From Parelaphostrongylus tenuis (taxonomy: Eukaryota; Nematoda; Chromadorea; Rhabditida; Metastrongylidae), in the NCBI GenBank assembly GCA_019055375.1, contig JAHQIW010007004.1, positions 94,979 through 158,978 of the forward strand: 64,000 nucleotides of DNA, given 5' to 3'. The notes under the pieces were generated by a model, which was given only the letters and a program-made list of their open reading frames with translations, ran no database searches and was not told where the DNA came from. This document shows positions 33,284 to 45,167 of the stretch, piece by piece; position 1 is the stretch's first letter; every line of letters starts with the position of its first letter. Position numbers and translations under genes: made by a program.

Positions 33284-33639
33284 AAGTCCCTTATGGTAAT
33301 TTTTTGTTGCCAGTAAACCTCCCATATGTAATTACAATTTAAGGACTATCAATATCGATGGGCAATACTGGGTTGATGCAAAAGCAACTACGGTTACTAT
33401 ATTGTTCAATTCATTGGACTGACATTACTCTTAGACAAAACAACGCACAAAAAGAGCTGAAACTGCAGTTACTTTCACATCATTCCAGTATAGCGTACGA
33501 GAAATGTTCTGGCAATTTTATATTATGCTAATTTTAGCATTAATATAATGCAATGATTTTTTTGTTATGATAAGTTTATTGATTTCTTTGATCACTTTTG
33601 GTTCCGAATGTGTTTTATCCATCTGCCTATTTCCAGCTG

Positions 33640-34680
33640 TGCTTATGATATGGATCGTCAGAAAGGACGTATCACAGTAGCTGAGTTGCACAAGATGGTA
33701 AAGAAAACAGTCGACATTGTCGAAACAACTGATTTCAAACCAGCAAGTGTCTAAAGAGTCGTGAGACACTTCAAGAAGAACAAAAGGATCGAGGACCACC
33801 CTTTAAAATGTCATCCAGTGACCCCGCCCACTTCAGAAAACATTCAAAAGATCTGTTGCTAAATTCAGCAAAATCCTGAGTGTTCGATGTCGAAAGTGGC
33901 AAAAAAGTTCGGAATCAGCGAGCGGAGCGTCCGAAACATTGTCAAAAACAAGCTGAAGTTGTGCAGCTACGAGATCGCGCGTGTTTACTTCCACGACAAA
34001 AAGGCAACTTCCAAAGGATCACCGAATGATTCATTTGATCACTGATGCTCATTTGTCGGAGGAGCCTTTTATGGGTGAAGAAAAATTCACAGTCAAACCA
34101 CTTCGCAATCGCCAGAATCGGCGTTAACTCTTCAAGAAGCATTAACAGAAGTTCGCATTAACAAAAACCATGAGCCACAGTCATTTTCCAGCCTCCGTGA
34201 TGGCTTAGGCCGGCTTTTGCTCTACCAGAAAAAAGCCGCTGGTTTTCATTAGCGAGAATAACAAAAACAATGCTATCATCTATCAGCAGAAAGTTTTACG
34301 GGCGTACTGGAGCCTCGGATCAACACTTTGGAGCCGACGGACTTACGTTTTAACTCGAACTAGCTCCTGCGCATGCAGCCCCCTCCCCCCCCAAGGATTG
34401 CCATCTGTCAAGAGCTATTCCCAGGCTTTTGTGGCAAGAATGTTTGGCCGTGAAACTCGTCCGATATCAATCCAATGGATTACTCAGTGAAGGTAAAGGT
34501 TTCGGCTACCCGCTGCACGACAGTAAACTCGCTTAAAACGGCTCTAACACTCGCTTGGAATGAATTTACCGTCTAAGAGTGTGGGAACATCGCTGGAATT
34601 TTCCGCAAGCGACTTCGCAACTGTATAGAGTCTGAAGGGAGTTGTAGTCGTGTTATTGGCTGAAGCGTGCATTCTCTTAC
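33640..34680 (+). pseudogene. Tc1/mariner-superfamily transposase, decayed copy 1
   Basis: Fragments in order: KGRITVAELHKMVKKTVDIV; ENIQKI; NPECSMSKVAKKFGISERSV then RNIVKNKLKLCSYEIARVYF; later blocks matching the DDE region (TVKPLRNRQNRR-like, PASVMA-like, SPDLNPMDYS-like). Multiple stops and frameshifts throughout. Second copy at 47.2 kb. Confidence 0.75.
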
Positions 34681-34689
34681 ACTTCTTTG

Positions 34690-35170
34690 CTAGGAATCCC
34701 CGGTTTGTACTTCAACTTTATAGAACGTAGTCGTCATTCTTGTGATACAGAAGAGACACCAGCTACTATAATTTCTGTCTGTCTACAACTCCTTTCAGGA
34801 CATAAGGACAAATGAAGTCATGTTTTTTTCCTCAATGGACATTTGACGGTCAAGCAGTGACTTTTATAATAGTATCCATGATACCCAGCTCATGAATCTC
34901 TTGTGCATAAAGGTTCCGCAAACTACGTCACTTTAAAGAGTAGTTGTAACCTTAGGCAGAGACGGCATAGTACAACAAGAACGCATTACCGGCTCACGAA
35001 ATAAGATGCAGTTACCATTTCTACAGATTCAAGAACCTCCGGAACGTTTATTATAGTTCTTAGCAGTTTCGCTGGCTAACGACCAGAAGAAATTTCATCA
35101 CCAAAATAAGGCACCTTTATTCGTGACATTGTTTGAGGCGAATGATTACTCGGCTTCTACTCATGTTGAC
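34690..35170 (-). other. Possible exons of an armadillo-like or unknown gene
   Basis: Two short minus-strand stretches look coding: near 35008-35055 (TIINVPEVLESVEM before a GTAACT donor) and near 34850-34925 (LRNLYAQEIHELGIMDTIIK then stop). They may be downstream exons of the 36.2-36.5 kb gene, but phases were not resolved. Confidence 0.25.
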
Positions 35171-35177
35171 GTGCCGA

Positions 35178-35326
35178 TGTGTCAAGTCAGTACTGCTATC
35201 CTACCAGACAAGTATGGAGCCAATTCAACAATCCCGGAACGATAGGTGTGTTAAGCCTCGGGAGCGGCATTAAACCTTCAACAATGTGTGTAGCAGAACG
35301 CCTCTGACCACTCTACCATGCTCGCC
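35178..35326 (-). repeat. SINE family A, partial, antisense
   Basis: Inverse body (GTCAGTACTGCTATCCTACC) to inverse head (CTGACCACTCTACCATGCTC), diverged. Confidence 0.55.
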
Positions 35327-35529
35327 TTATATAGCGGTGTACTATCAAAAATAGAACCACGAGAGTGCCTAAGTAGGAGCAAAGCTCAAAATCTGACATA
35401 AGGTAATTCAAACCCGCAGCTGTCTTCCAGGAAGTTCGCGTTTCACGCACTACGACATTGGAGCCGCTCTACGTTTCTCTCAGTCATGTTTTGATTATTG
35501 AATTTTGTCTAGTTATATACTAATCTTTA

Positions 35530-35815
35530 AAGCGCATGTGGCGCAGTAGTTAGAGATGTTCTGCGTCGAACACGAGATCAATGATTCGATCTCGCTCACC
35601 AAGCCACTCATCCCTACGGGGTCGGTAAATTGGTAACAGACTGGTCTCAGACTTGTCTGGGAGGATAAGCAGCACTGACTCGGTTCAGCGGGAGGCCACG
35701 GCGAGTCACTGTGAAGGCCAGATATGCATTCAATCACCTCAGACAAAGTTAGAGATTGAAGACGAATGCATGGCGCATCTCTCAGAGATTGATCAACGCC
35801 GACAGCTTTATCCTT
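35530..35815 (+). repeat. SINE family A, near full-length
   Basis: Head AGCGCATGTGGCGCAGTAGT, body AGACTTGTCTGGGAGGATAA, end GAGATTGATCAACGCCGACA. Together with 35178-35326 forms an inverted SINE pair. Confidence 0.8.
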
Positions 35816-36182
35816 TATCCTTATACACCAATCTTGCTGAGGTATTTTTATTCATCCATGCTTTCATAAGCATCTTTGACAACATACGAATTTAGACCTA
35901 AACGCTCGTTTGGCCAAAGGCATGCATTGAACTGATAGGAAAGTACATGCTACCTGACTCCTATTTACCTAGAACAAAAAAGTATATGCCTCGTAATTGA
36001 GCAATGCAATTTTACCAAAAAGGCTTCTACATTCCTCAAGCGTTTGAGCACAATAGACAGCTCAAGCATGCTGTAGGGATGAACTAGGGGTGGTCAGGCT
36101 ATCCCACGATTAAGAAAGTTGGCGATTATATTGGTGAAGACAACTCAGTAAGTACAGACTTTAAGAACGTAAATACTTTTAC

Positions 36183-36509
36183 CGCCGCTTGTGAAAGAAC
36201 TGAAACCAATTCCAACGGCTTCCATTTGTAAACATATGGTCCATGTTCGACAAGCTGTGTGATAATGTGGCTTTCATAACTGACAAAGATTGACCGATCA
36301 GCCTGGAATAGATAACAATCAACTTTACAGAAATGTTTACAGATTTTAATGGTGATCACGAAAATCTCAACAGTAGCAACAAGGCCTACATTAGATTTAG
36401 TGACGACAGAGCACTTTTTTCTGATCAGTAATTTTTCAATTAATAGAGCACCACTAGTTGATATAATCAATTCGCACATGCCATAGAAATCATTCCCGCC
36501 GCGTTCCAT
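36183..36509 (-). CDS. Unknown gene, first two exons
   Basis: ATG at 36507-36509 opens exon 1 (36390-36509): MERGGNDFYGMCELIISTSG, then ALLIEKLLIRKKCSVVTKSN, donor GTAGGC. Exon 2 (36183-36302, acceptor TATCTATTCCAG) reads ADRSIFVSYESHIITQLVEH, GPYVYKWKPLELVSVLSQAA, donor GTAAAA. Phase 0 at the junction; intron 87 nt. Downstream exons are uncertain; one candidate near 36020-36075 reads MLELSIVLKRLRNVEAFL. Family not recognised. Confidence 0.5.
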
Positions 36510-36519
36510 TGTTTAACGA

Positions 36520-37340
36520 CTACTATATGAATGTCGTCCTTCATATGGGGCGCGAGAAAAGCTGCCACGCTGTCATTAGTCTCCACTAACACTTATATGT
36601 TAGATAATTTTTTAGACAAATGTCGACGTTTTTGAAGCATGTAAAGTTTGTCCGATCAGGAGCCTTGCCTTCACCCAGACTATTTTTTTTCGCATATGGT
36701 CATTGTTGTTGTTAACGAATTGCGAGAAGCGCAGCCGTTTAGAGAGGTCGTGGGAAATACGCAAGATCGTTTATTTTATTCTTAAGGTGTAGGTCAGACC
36801 CAACACAGGTTCACCATAATCAAAATGCTCTTTTTAAGAGAATAAAAACATCAGAATGGCAGCCGGACTCGACGGCCTTTGAAAATGAGAGAAAACGGAT
36901 TATATAACAAAAGTAGTGTTACCCCACAATCTATCAGTCGGCTCATTCAACTTTCTACAATATTTAGAAAATATCTTGGGGGTCTTTACCAAGTAGTGCA
37001 AATCTTGTTACATTTTCAGCCATACTTTCCATATCAAGGAGTTCTTAGGCATCACCGCTTCATTTGATTAGCATTTAGCCATCACGAAGATCAGTACCGT
37101 CTTGGGATTAGATTTTAGTCATGACTAAGATGGGTTTTTTTTCACAAATTTCAGAGTGAGAACATCACTCTTCCATGCTTAGTTACCCTACACCGTAGGA
37201 ATCCTTGGACAGTATGACTATCTCCTTTTTAATCATTATAAGCATGTTAACAAATCAACATTTCGAAAAACTTGACCCTTTTTCTAGTCAATTTGAGAGT
37301 GCAGTCTTTATTTGTAGAGCGGTAGGGGATTCAAGATTTT
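36520..37340. other. No secure feature
   Basis: A minus stretch near 36630-36680 (WVKARLLIGQTLHASKTSTF) is open after TAG but lacks a good donor. Otherwise nothing recognised. Confidence 0.3.
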
Positions 37341-37346
37341 CTAATT

Positions 37347-37943
37347 TCAAATACCCGTATCAATAGTACTGATAGTTCTTGTCTCAACGAAACTCATGAC
37401 GTTACCTGAGCTCATCAGATCCAACTCAAAACAAATGTGATGATACCGTTGAGAAAAAAATATGTAATATTTCTGACCTTCACTAATGAATGACCATTTC
37501 CTCCAGCCGTGAAATTGAACTTTTCGTAAGACGGTTCTCTGCCTTTTAATTCGGTGGGTTCTTTTCTGTAAGATGACCACTTAGAAAATAAACAGAAACG
37601 AAGTCTATTAGCTTGCAAAGATAAGAGAACGAAGTTCTTCGTTTGCTGAAAAATAATCCCTTGTGTTGCATTGCTCGCCGTTATGGAAGCAATGGCACAT
37701 AAACATCGAACGCTATCTATGCTCTAGAGTTATCACTTTTACTGGCGATACACATCTCAATGCCGTCCATATTAGAAGCGAAAATCTCAGTAATGTCAAA
37801 GCTGTTTAGCTCTAATGACAAGGCAAAAGTAATGTGATCTTTCCGCAAAATTCTAGAAACCTTATGCGAAACTCCATACTTGTCAAGACCCGGCAAAGTT
37901 CATGGAACGTCAGATGACCGGTCACCGGTACCTTCATGTTTTT
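37347..37943 (-). CDS. Unknown gene, 3' exons
   Basis: Exon 37478-37579 (acceptor TATTTTCTAAG, donor GTCAGA) reads WSSYRKEPTELKGREPSYEK and FNFTAGGNGHSLVK. It joins in phase 0 to terminal exon 37347-37424 (LDLMSSGNVMSFVETRTIST, IDTGI, stop 37347-37349). Upstream, acceptor TTTGAATTTCAG at 37944 opens a stretch readable in two frames: KVPVTGHLTFHELCRVLTSM, and further along KVSRILRKDHITFALSLELN. One may be an exon and the other a shadow, or a small frameshift may be present. Not recognised. Confidence 0.45.
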
Positions 37944-37999
37944 CTGAAATTCAAAAAAAAAGTAAGAGAGCTACATTCTTTCGATCTATCGACTGTCGA

Positions 38000-38480
38000 T
38001 CTCTCTGACTTTTTTGTCGCTTTCTCTCTTTGCTACTTTTCTACGATTATAGTTCGCGTGATTCGTCGATTAATCTATATTATCTTCTATTGTTGACTAT
38101 CACTTAATGTTTTGCTCCTTCTTTGGGTCATTTTCATTTGAATATGCATATTTCTTTACGCCCTGCGTTACAATCCCTCATCCTAGCACTAATTAACTTT
38201 ATTAACACTTTAGGAAAAAATGCACTACGTGGAATCCATGCGTGCTCCTTTGTATTTTTCACCGTACAGAGCTTTTTTACTAAAACTTTAGCAGTCATTC
38301 GACAGCTTGAGTAGCAACGACTTTGATACTGCATTTGGTTTTCTGATAAGACTTTCTTACTACATTGCAATAGTGAAAAAAATTGCTTCACCTTTGGCGT
38401 ACTTTGTTTGCACGGCCGTTTTCGAATAAATTTTTTGGAGCAGTACTAATCAGTTGAAAGTTTACATCTAGCTAGTTTAG
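38000..38480. other. No feature recognised
   Basis: AT-rich; weak open stretches in both strands with no convincing splice sites. Confidence 0.4.
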
Positions 38481-38488
38481 TAATCTAC

Positions 38489-38740
38489 TTGATTTTGAGA
38501 GAGTGCTATAGAACAGAAAGAAATCCACATTTTACATCAAGAGTAACAAGTGCGTTGCTCGAGCTTCATGAAGGATTTCTCCCAAACGAGGGAGAAATCT
38601 ACTTGATAACAAAATTGCGCCCCTCCCAAATCACTAATCTGCGATCAGATCACCTTCGTGAAATAGAGTGGTTTTTGTTATTCTTACAGCGACCTTTTCT
38701 TCCCTTTAAAAAAGTTTTTAGATTCTTTTTAATGTCCTAA
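38489..38740 (+). CDS. Open reading segment, unknown
   Basis: 83 codons ending TAA at 38738-38740: CYRTERNPHFTSRVTSALLE, LHEGFLPNEGEIYLITKLRP, SQITNLRSDHLREIEWFLLF. Composition is protein-like, but no clear splice acceptor or partner exon is seen. Confidence 0.3.
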   Translation: MILRECYRTERNPHFTSRVTSALLELHEGFLPNEGEIYLITKLRPSQITNLRSDHLREIEWFLLFLQRPFLPFKKVFRFFLMS

Positions 38741-39359
38741 TGCATTGAAATTTTCCTAGATGCTCAAAAGCTTTTGATGCGTATATTTCTGAGTGCGAAC
38801 TTTTCCAAGAATAAAATTTATCATCAGAATCATTGAAAATTGGCCTGTGCACATAATTTGAGACGAAGGCAAGGCATAAGCTGCTCATGGCTGCTATAAC
38901 GCATCAACAAGATTTTTCGAAAACCATGTAAAGTATAAAATTATCGAGATTCCAGCTGTCAAATGACGACCAAAATTCTTAAAGAGCTATAGGGCCCCTC
39001 CCAGTGGGTCGACATTGTCGTGTGTTGAGGTCATTAAGCACGCTAGAACTTAATCATCTTTCAAGCAATCAGAATGTAAATGGCCTAAGACATTGCTCCG
39101 TTTTGACATAATTTTGTATACAAAACAATAACTCATTTTGCTAACCACTGAAGACATTCGTGGCTCCGTTAGTGACTTCATAATTTCTTCCTCAAGTGGT
39201 TCATCGAGTACAGCGTATATTTCTTTCGCTCTTTTTCTATCTCTAATGAATATTCTGCAACAGCACTATTATGGCTTATTTATTGGAAACTTGTCGTCAA
39301 TTTGAGCATTTAGGTGAGATAATTACCACGAGTTCACTTTGCATGAAAATTGTGAGAGA

Positions 39360-39570
39360 CACGGGTGGCGCATTGCTTAGAGGTGCCCAGCAACACGCAC
39401 GCGGTCCTTAATTCGATCGTGCGCTTAAGGCTCACCAAGCCCTTCATCGTTCCGAAGTGTATAAATTGATACCATGCTTATCGGCGACGATGGCAGCACT
39501 GATTTCATACATCACTGGACTAGTATGAGTTATTGTATAAGCCAGATATGCATTCAATCACTTTCAACGG
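39360..39570 (+). repeat. SINE family A, degenerate
   Basis: GGGTGGCGCATTGCTTAGAG head, GCTCACCAAGCCCTTCATCG, and a CCAGATATGCATTCAATCAC body. Confidence 0.6.
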
Positions 39571-39574
39571 CAGC

Positions 39575-40830
39575 ATTCCTTATAAAAATATAACTGGATT
39601 GCATCGTACTGAATTGATGGTATAATGTTCGAATTTGACGACCACCACACTTCCATGTTTTAGAAACGTAGGAAATGAGAGGGTACGATGGCGTAAGATG
39701 CGCGCAAGCTTCTGGGTTCGACCTCTACTGTCAAGGCTCCAACCTGACATTCCTGGGATCAGCTTGTACCCATTCTGTGATTCACGAATCGCTCACTACC
39801 TGTCATGACAAATACGAACCACTTCGCACGACAATTCCATAATTTTATGGAAAATGACCAGCGCTCAACGAGATCCATGAAGATCAGATTTTTCAGCAAT
39901 GGCCGTATTGACCACACGACTCCGAACGCTTGTGGATGGTTGATTTGAAGTCGAATAGCAGCAAAAAGTAGTGGAATCTACACAGATTACATGAAGTACT
40001 TAGAAGGCCGTGAGTCGGATGACAAATATCATCTTGATTCGGATAATTTTGTTCTAATTTAGGAGCTTTGGCTCAAAGTTTGTTGAGGAGCACGTCTGAG
40101 CATTGTTTTTCAGTCCTTTAAAGCTGTATTATCTTTTGAAGAATTCTCTAGCGATTCAACAGATGGGCGTAAGAATGTTATTTCTTTGATAAGTTCAATA
40201 GATCACCTGAGGTTGCCTCGATGTCTAAAACCGTAGACAGCTATCAAAATCTTGTTTCAAATGGAGTAGCAACAATTTGGAGCAACATCATATAGATGAA
40301 GTATAGCTTAATAAAGCACCAAAGTTCTGATTCACTGAGGATATGGGCACTGTCTTAGTGTTCCTGTCAGTCTTCAGTATCTATTCCCGATTATGCAATA
40401 CCCAAGCGCTCATTCTGGCTTACGGGAATTTCGCTGTTATTTCAAGGGGTCATGGGCAAGAACAAATTCGATGCTTCTCACTATCTTACTCTTCTATAGT
40501 GATGATCGATGTCTTCGTTCATTAACGGGCAGCATCTTCAAACTGTACAATTTCTTAACGATGTCAGTACACTTCAGTTCTATCCGGCAGCGACTCTGAG
40601 CTCCTTACTTTGCTTGAGATATGACACTATTTTAATAGCAACGAACTGCTATTATTTTTTCCTACAAGACCGAAATACATAAGCGATACGGTGAAAGATT
40701 AAGACAAATTTTTTACGGAACTATTTTGCTGAAAACCGTTTGATCACTTAACTGTCAGTTTCTTTCTAGGATGAACCGGTAACGCTATAATTATCTAGTT
40801 AATGGCAAGTAAATCAACTGGCAGTCTGTG
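39575..40830. other. No secure feature
   Basis: A tRNA-like scrap near 39680-39760. Open segments near 40340-40600 on the plus strand lack splice support. Confidence 0.3.
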
Positions 40831-40834
40831 AATC

Positions 40835-41071
40835 CTAACGTATAAGTGGTCGATAAAAATGCCTGAGGGAAGTGAGAAACGCAACGCTTCATACAGAACT
40901 AATTTCGACGTCACACAGCGTATTACTCTTAGCTTAAAACTATAATATAAGTCCGAGACCTTTTCCAGTTAATTTCCAAACTTACAATATTGGCCAGCAG
41001 AGTAGTGATGTCGAACAGATCAACTCCGCATATATAATAAAATAATCGAAAAAAATTTGATCTGTGTTTTC
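40835..41071 (-). CDS. Unknown membrane-like protein, two 3' exons
   Basis: Exon 40986-41071 (acceptor TATTGATTCAG, donor GTAAGT) reads ENTDQIFFDYFIIYAELICS, then TSLLCWPI. It joins in phase to terminal exon 40835-40862 (acceptor TTCCCTCAG; HFYRPLIR, stop 40835-40837). The hydrophobic run followed by a short basic tail would fit a last transmembrane helix. Upstream exons not found. Family not recognised. Confidence 0.45.
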
Positions 41072-41262
41072 CTGAATCAATAAGAAAAGTAAGGTACAAA
41101 TTATTCAACATTCACCGTACTGGTAAGATGAGACGAAGCAAGGGAACTAGAACCGGTCAAAAGTGCTAAAATCGTTCTAAGGTCAGCGCCCCGATTAATA
41201 CATAAGTGATCATATTGACTGACGTAAATGCATGTACAAGGACAGAATGAACCATTCTACAG

Positions 41263-41449
41263 GCATAGAAAACTAATTACAGTCACCTATGCTTCCAAAC
41301 CTCCAACTAAACACATTGAACAGTCCACAACATCGCAAAAACGAGAGAAAAAACAAGGAAGGAAAAGAAGAGTGTGTAACGATTGTGACATTTTCAGATA
41401 TCATTCTTTTCCCTCTATTGTTCTTTATTTTTCATTTGAAAACTTTTGA
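41263..41449 (+). CDS. Terminal exon candidate, basic protein
   Basis: Acceptor CCATTCTACAG, then HRKLITVTYASKPPTKHIEQ and a Lys/Arg run (KREKKQGRKRRVCNDC) to stop TGA 41447-41449. Faces the minus-strand gene at 41.69-42.90 kb. Confidence 0.35.
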
Positions 41450-41689
41450 ACATTATTCTCTTTCGCGAGAATTCTTGCGCGGTTTTTGGACGGTTCTTAA
41501 GTTATCAGTTACAACTATGGTCATAAATGCAGCTATGAAGTGAATTCAAATCAATGGAAACCTTTCCTTCCTTGTGTGTTAAATCAGACTTCTTTAACGA
41601 TAGACTTCTTCAATATGAATTTCTAAAAAGCCACGTCACTCAAAGACTTACACGTTGAGTGTAGAAATGTGGTAATAATAAGACCATGT

Positions 41690-42903
41690 TCATATCCTTG
41701 TTGCAATGATGAGACTGGCAGCAAACTTGGTAGAAAATTCGCTCTTTTGATTTATATCTAAATAAGAGACGTTATCTGATAGTATGATAACATGTTTCCA
41801 ACCTTTTATGAGGCGTGGTATGACACCTATACAGCAGCAGAAGGCTTGCTTCGTTTAGCCGATCCCTTCCTCGGCATCAACGGCTCAAAACATGTTATTA
41901 TATTACCTGATTGATACTGTTTTTGAGAGAAGTCTCTGAAAGTACTCGAATGAATGAGTGACATGTAATGAATCCTACGATGTTCTCCGTTATCGGATAA
42001 CGACAAGTCACCTTTTTTGTTACATTTGCCAAGAAAAATTGCTTTGATGAAATCGCAGAAGCAGACTTAAAGTTAATGTTCAGACAATAGGGGAACGTTT
42101 TCTTGACACCATATGACCGCTTAGGTAAGTCATTAAAATGAATTAATATGTAGTTCATTAATTTCGTATGGGTTTCATCTCTAATAACCATGGTAGCGAT
42201 TTTGAGCAATGTTTAGTTTATGTAATGATATCATATATTGAACCACTGTTTCAAATATTTTTATGAAGCTCTAAATAAACTTTGGGAGCCTGAGGGATCG
42301 CAGATTCAGTAAATCGGTAGCATGAGATCGAACCATCACCGATTTGGGTACTAAGATAGTCCCCTAATCACTGTGCACTCTAATATTTCGTCATAACAAT
42401 GTATTGGAATAATAAAAATGACTTGGCAGATAATGAGCTTGTAAATCAACGCAGCTCAGTATCTTAAAGCTATCGATGTTCTGATCTGTCTATCAAGATG
42501 TGACAGCGCTATTCTGGAAGTGAAGCAATCAGACCAGAATGGATGGCCGATTTTATGTGCAATTTGGTTAGATTGACGTAGAAAAGTTCCAATGTACGAA
42601 TTAGGACGCTTACATTCGTAGATTTGGATAGCGAACTTTGGTATCGGTGCACAAATGAACGGCCGACGACGGAGGATGTGTTTCGCGTGTTTGACATGAG
42701 TAGACAACTTCACCATCGCGGGCCTTAGTGTTCGAAGTCGCTGCGTACTTCCTAAGTTAATAAATAAATAGTTAATGATAAAACGAAAGGAGAGCGGTTA
42801 AAAAATGTAGACATAAAGAAACTAATTGAGTATACGGATCTATATTGAACGGATGATAGGAATGAGCATATTCAGCGTAAAAGAGCACATATGACAGTTC
42901 GAA
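41690..42903 (-). CDS. Unknown gene, five 3' exons
   Basis: Exons 42813-42903 (acceptor GCTTCTCACAG; FELSYVLFYAEYAHSYHPFN), 42614-42740 (TSNTKARDGEVVYSCQTRET then HPPSSAVHLCTDTKVRYPNL, donor GTAAGC), 42110-42180 (DETHTKLMNYILIHFNDLPK), 41907-42065 (CFCDFIKAIFLGKCNKKGDL, SLSDNGEHRRIHYMSLIHSS, donor GTAATA) and 41690-41757 (acceptor CTCTTATTTAG; INQKSEFSTKFAASLIIATR, stop 41690-41692). All four junctions agree in phase, which is hard to get by chance. The first donor (GTCTAC) is weak. I do not recognise the family; no signal peptide or domain is evident in the part seen. Confidence 0.6.
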
Positions 42904-43097
42904 CTGTGAGAAGCATTACTGACATGTCATCTGAGTGATTCTACTTTATTAGAAGGTTCAACTAGGAACATAACGAGCTACAACCTGAGGTGAAAATATA
43001 TGTCATGGGTGGTCCCGAGCTGACATTTCGCATATTTTCTTATAAAGAAATGTATTATTTATTATCAGAATTCCTGCAGAAGAGTTTTGTGTTTCAG

Positions 43098-43193
43098 GTG
43101 ATAGTGAGAGTTCAATGCACACATCAAGTAGACTACTTCGATGAATTCTATGAAACTATGCCGGAACTCCCCGCTGCCACAGAAAATAGTTAG
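43098..43193 (+). CDS. Terminal exon candidate, strand ambiguous
   Basis: Acceptor TTTTGTGTTTCAG, then VIVRVQCTHQVDYFDEFYET and MPELPAATENS to stop TAG. The same DNA is also open on the minus strand (FRHSFIEFIEVVYLMCALNS), so the strand is uncertain. Confidence 0.3.
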   Translation: MIVRVQCTHQVDYFDEFYETMPELPAATENS

Positions 43194-43329
43194 TCACACG
43201 AAAAGGACGCCTTTGTCTTCTTTAGTGAGAGTGTTCGACCACGTATACTAGCAATTGCGTGCATACTTTGATTCTTTGACTTCCATCACCTGTATCACCT
43301 GTCGTCCCGTTGACCACCAAGTGACTCGA

Positions 43330-43760
43330 GCGGACACTAGCAATACTTCCATTTTCTCCAATTGCTTGCTAGAGTAGTCCAGTGGGTCCTCCTCGCTCTA
43401 GAGATTTGTTGGGCATCATAACTTTTTTGTAGTAATTTTATGAAGAAATAGGTTCATCAGGTCGGTGATATTCCTGTCGAACGCTTGGTATCCCGAGGAA
43501 TCCAGTTGGTAACGTGCTCTCGTCTATCGGTTGTCGTTGAAGCCCATCGCGTTTCCGGCCCACCTTATCTTCGATAACCTGGCGTGTAGAACGGCGTCCT
43601 TGATCTTCAATCGCTGACGCAGGTCGGAACTTCGGATCCTTTCTCTCACTTGCAAGATACGGGATCATCCCAGCATCGACCTTTCGACTGCGCGTTCAAT
43701 AACGCCAAGTGATCTTTCATCATGCTTTGAGTCCCATATGGTGTGAATTTGTAACATTGC
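43330..43760 (-). mobile_element. RTE-type non-LTR retrotransposon, 3' relic
   Basis: Minus-strand fragments HVTNWIPRDTKRSTGISPT and SRARRTHWTTLASNWRKWKY, in different frames, match the conserved C-terminal tail of nematode RTE reverse transcriptase proteins (RDIKR..GRPPTRW, then ..HWATLARDRDKW). Upstream ERSLGVIERAVERSMLG matches the block preceding that tail. Stops and frameshifts throughout; 5' part absent. Confidence 0.65.
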
Positions 43761-44084
43761 TCGCAGCGTCGCGCGAGGACTTTGTACGGCGCACGTAGCA
43801 ATGAAAACAACCATATTGTCATGCATTTTTCGCTTTTTTCCAGTTTTGATAATCATTAGATTGCTTAAAGATGCGATTTCCAACGAAAAATTGATCCTCT
43901 GTATTGTGACGGGCTCAGATTAGTCGAGAAATATTTGAACGCTCCATCCGCTTAAGATTGAGTCTGCTCCACAGTGTGGTGGTACGGTGCACTCACTACT
44001 CCACGTAACAGTCTTTCAGCCCCTTGAGAAAACACATTCTTTGCTTTTTGTAGTTTTAGTGATCATTCGATTTTTCGGTAAATT

Positions 44085-44617
44085 CAATGGTGCGCTCGGT
44101 TTTTGGTAATAAAAACTTTATAGCGTGAACTAAATTATTTTCCCCACTCGGGCATTTTTCGCTAAACAGAGTTTTCCCCGTAGACTTTCGATAAGATATT
44201 AGGCACCACGAATCTTCACAACTTAAATAGCGTACTTGGTTTCTAGAGAGATTTTTTGATGCGCTGTAGAAATCAGAAAAAACTCGGTTTCGCACTCGAC
44301 GCACAGTTTTTGCTCTGTTATATGCATAAAATTTCGCAACATTGGCGCCTAAGAGGCCTAAGCTTGCACACGAAAATATATGAAAGCGTAGAGAAAATCT
44401 TGAAGTATCAGAGTCATACGTTGTATCCAGGGTTTTCCAAAGAGAAGAAGAAGCCCTAGAGTTGATAAAAAATCGCCCGTCACGAACGATTATCGCTGCG
44501 CGACTCACCGACAAGATATGTGCATAAAAAGCAAAATCCAAGCTTCTTTTGCTTGCTACAGTGCACTGAAAGCGCAGTTTTCTTTCTGAGAAACCGAGTG
44601 CACCATTGAGATTCTCG
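44085..44617. mobile_element. Probable non-autonomous DNA element
   Basis: Left TTCAATGGTGCGCTCGGTTT is matched in inverse by the right end AAACCGAGTGCACCATTGAG, spacing about 530 bp. A 161-codon minus-strand open frame across this element has no recognised similarity. Related sequence near 58.5 kb (AGAAACCAAGTATTT). Confidence 0.45.
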
Positions 44618-44824
44618 AGATTTCCGCTAACAAATGATCAATGTAACATCGAAAGCGAAAAATGCCTTTTTCTCGGGAACTGGAAGGGTTGGGATCGAAG
44701 AAATGATCGCGCCAAAAACATTGAGAAGAAGAATACTTTTGCAGAACTTTCACTCCCATGCTTCATTGGAACAAGCAACGTCATTTTCGTTGCTGATCCG
44801 CTCTCTCTACTTTTTCTCCTTCAG

Positions 44825-45017
44825 TGATTTTTCGATATTTTCGACACAAGTTTTTCTATCAAACAGCGAAATTTTGGGAACTAATGAGCAGCTGGAAATT
44901 CTAACGGCGTTGTATCGAGTGAAAGGAATGCCTGCTACTCGGAATCATAATATTAACACCAATAACATTCAAAGAATATTCCTCTTGAGACATGCAAGTC
45001 TTCTACTTAGTGTCTAG
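44825..45017 (+). CDS. Terminal exon of an unknown gene
   Basis: Acceptor CTTTTTCTCCTTCAG, then DFSIFSTQVFLSNSEILGTN, EQLEILTALYRVKGMPATRN and a hydrophobic end (RIFLLRHASLLLSV) to stop TAG 45015-45017. Upstream sequence from 44640 is open in the same frame but overlaps a repeat end. Confidence 0.4.
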
Positions 45018-45059
45018 TATTCAAATTATCGTGCGATACTTCTGTTGTATTCTGTCCTT

Positions 45060-45155
45060 GTAAGAGAGAGAGAGAGAAAACAGATAGAGAGAGAGAGAGA
45101 GAAGAACTAAGGAAAAAGAGAGAGAAAAAGAAAGAAAGAGAGAGAGAGAGAGCTT
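45060..45155. repeat. GA-rich microsatellite
   Basis: Interrupted (GA)n and GAAA repeats. Confidence 0.95.
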
Positions 45156-45167
45156 TTTGTTTCTTTC

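Noticed and set aside
44056..44541. 161-codon open reading frame on the minus strand
   Set aside because: It lies almost wholly inside an element with inverted ends, has no recognisable domain, and its composition looks like translated repeat.
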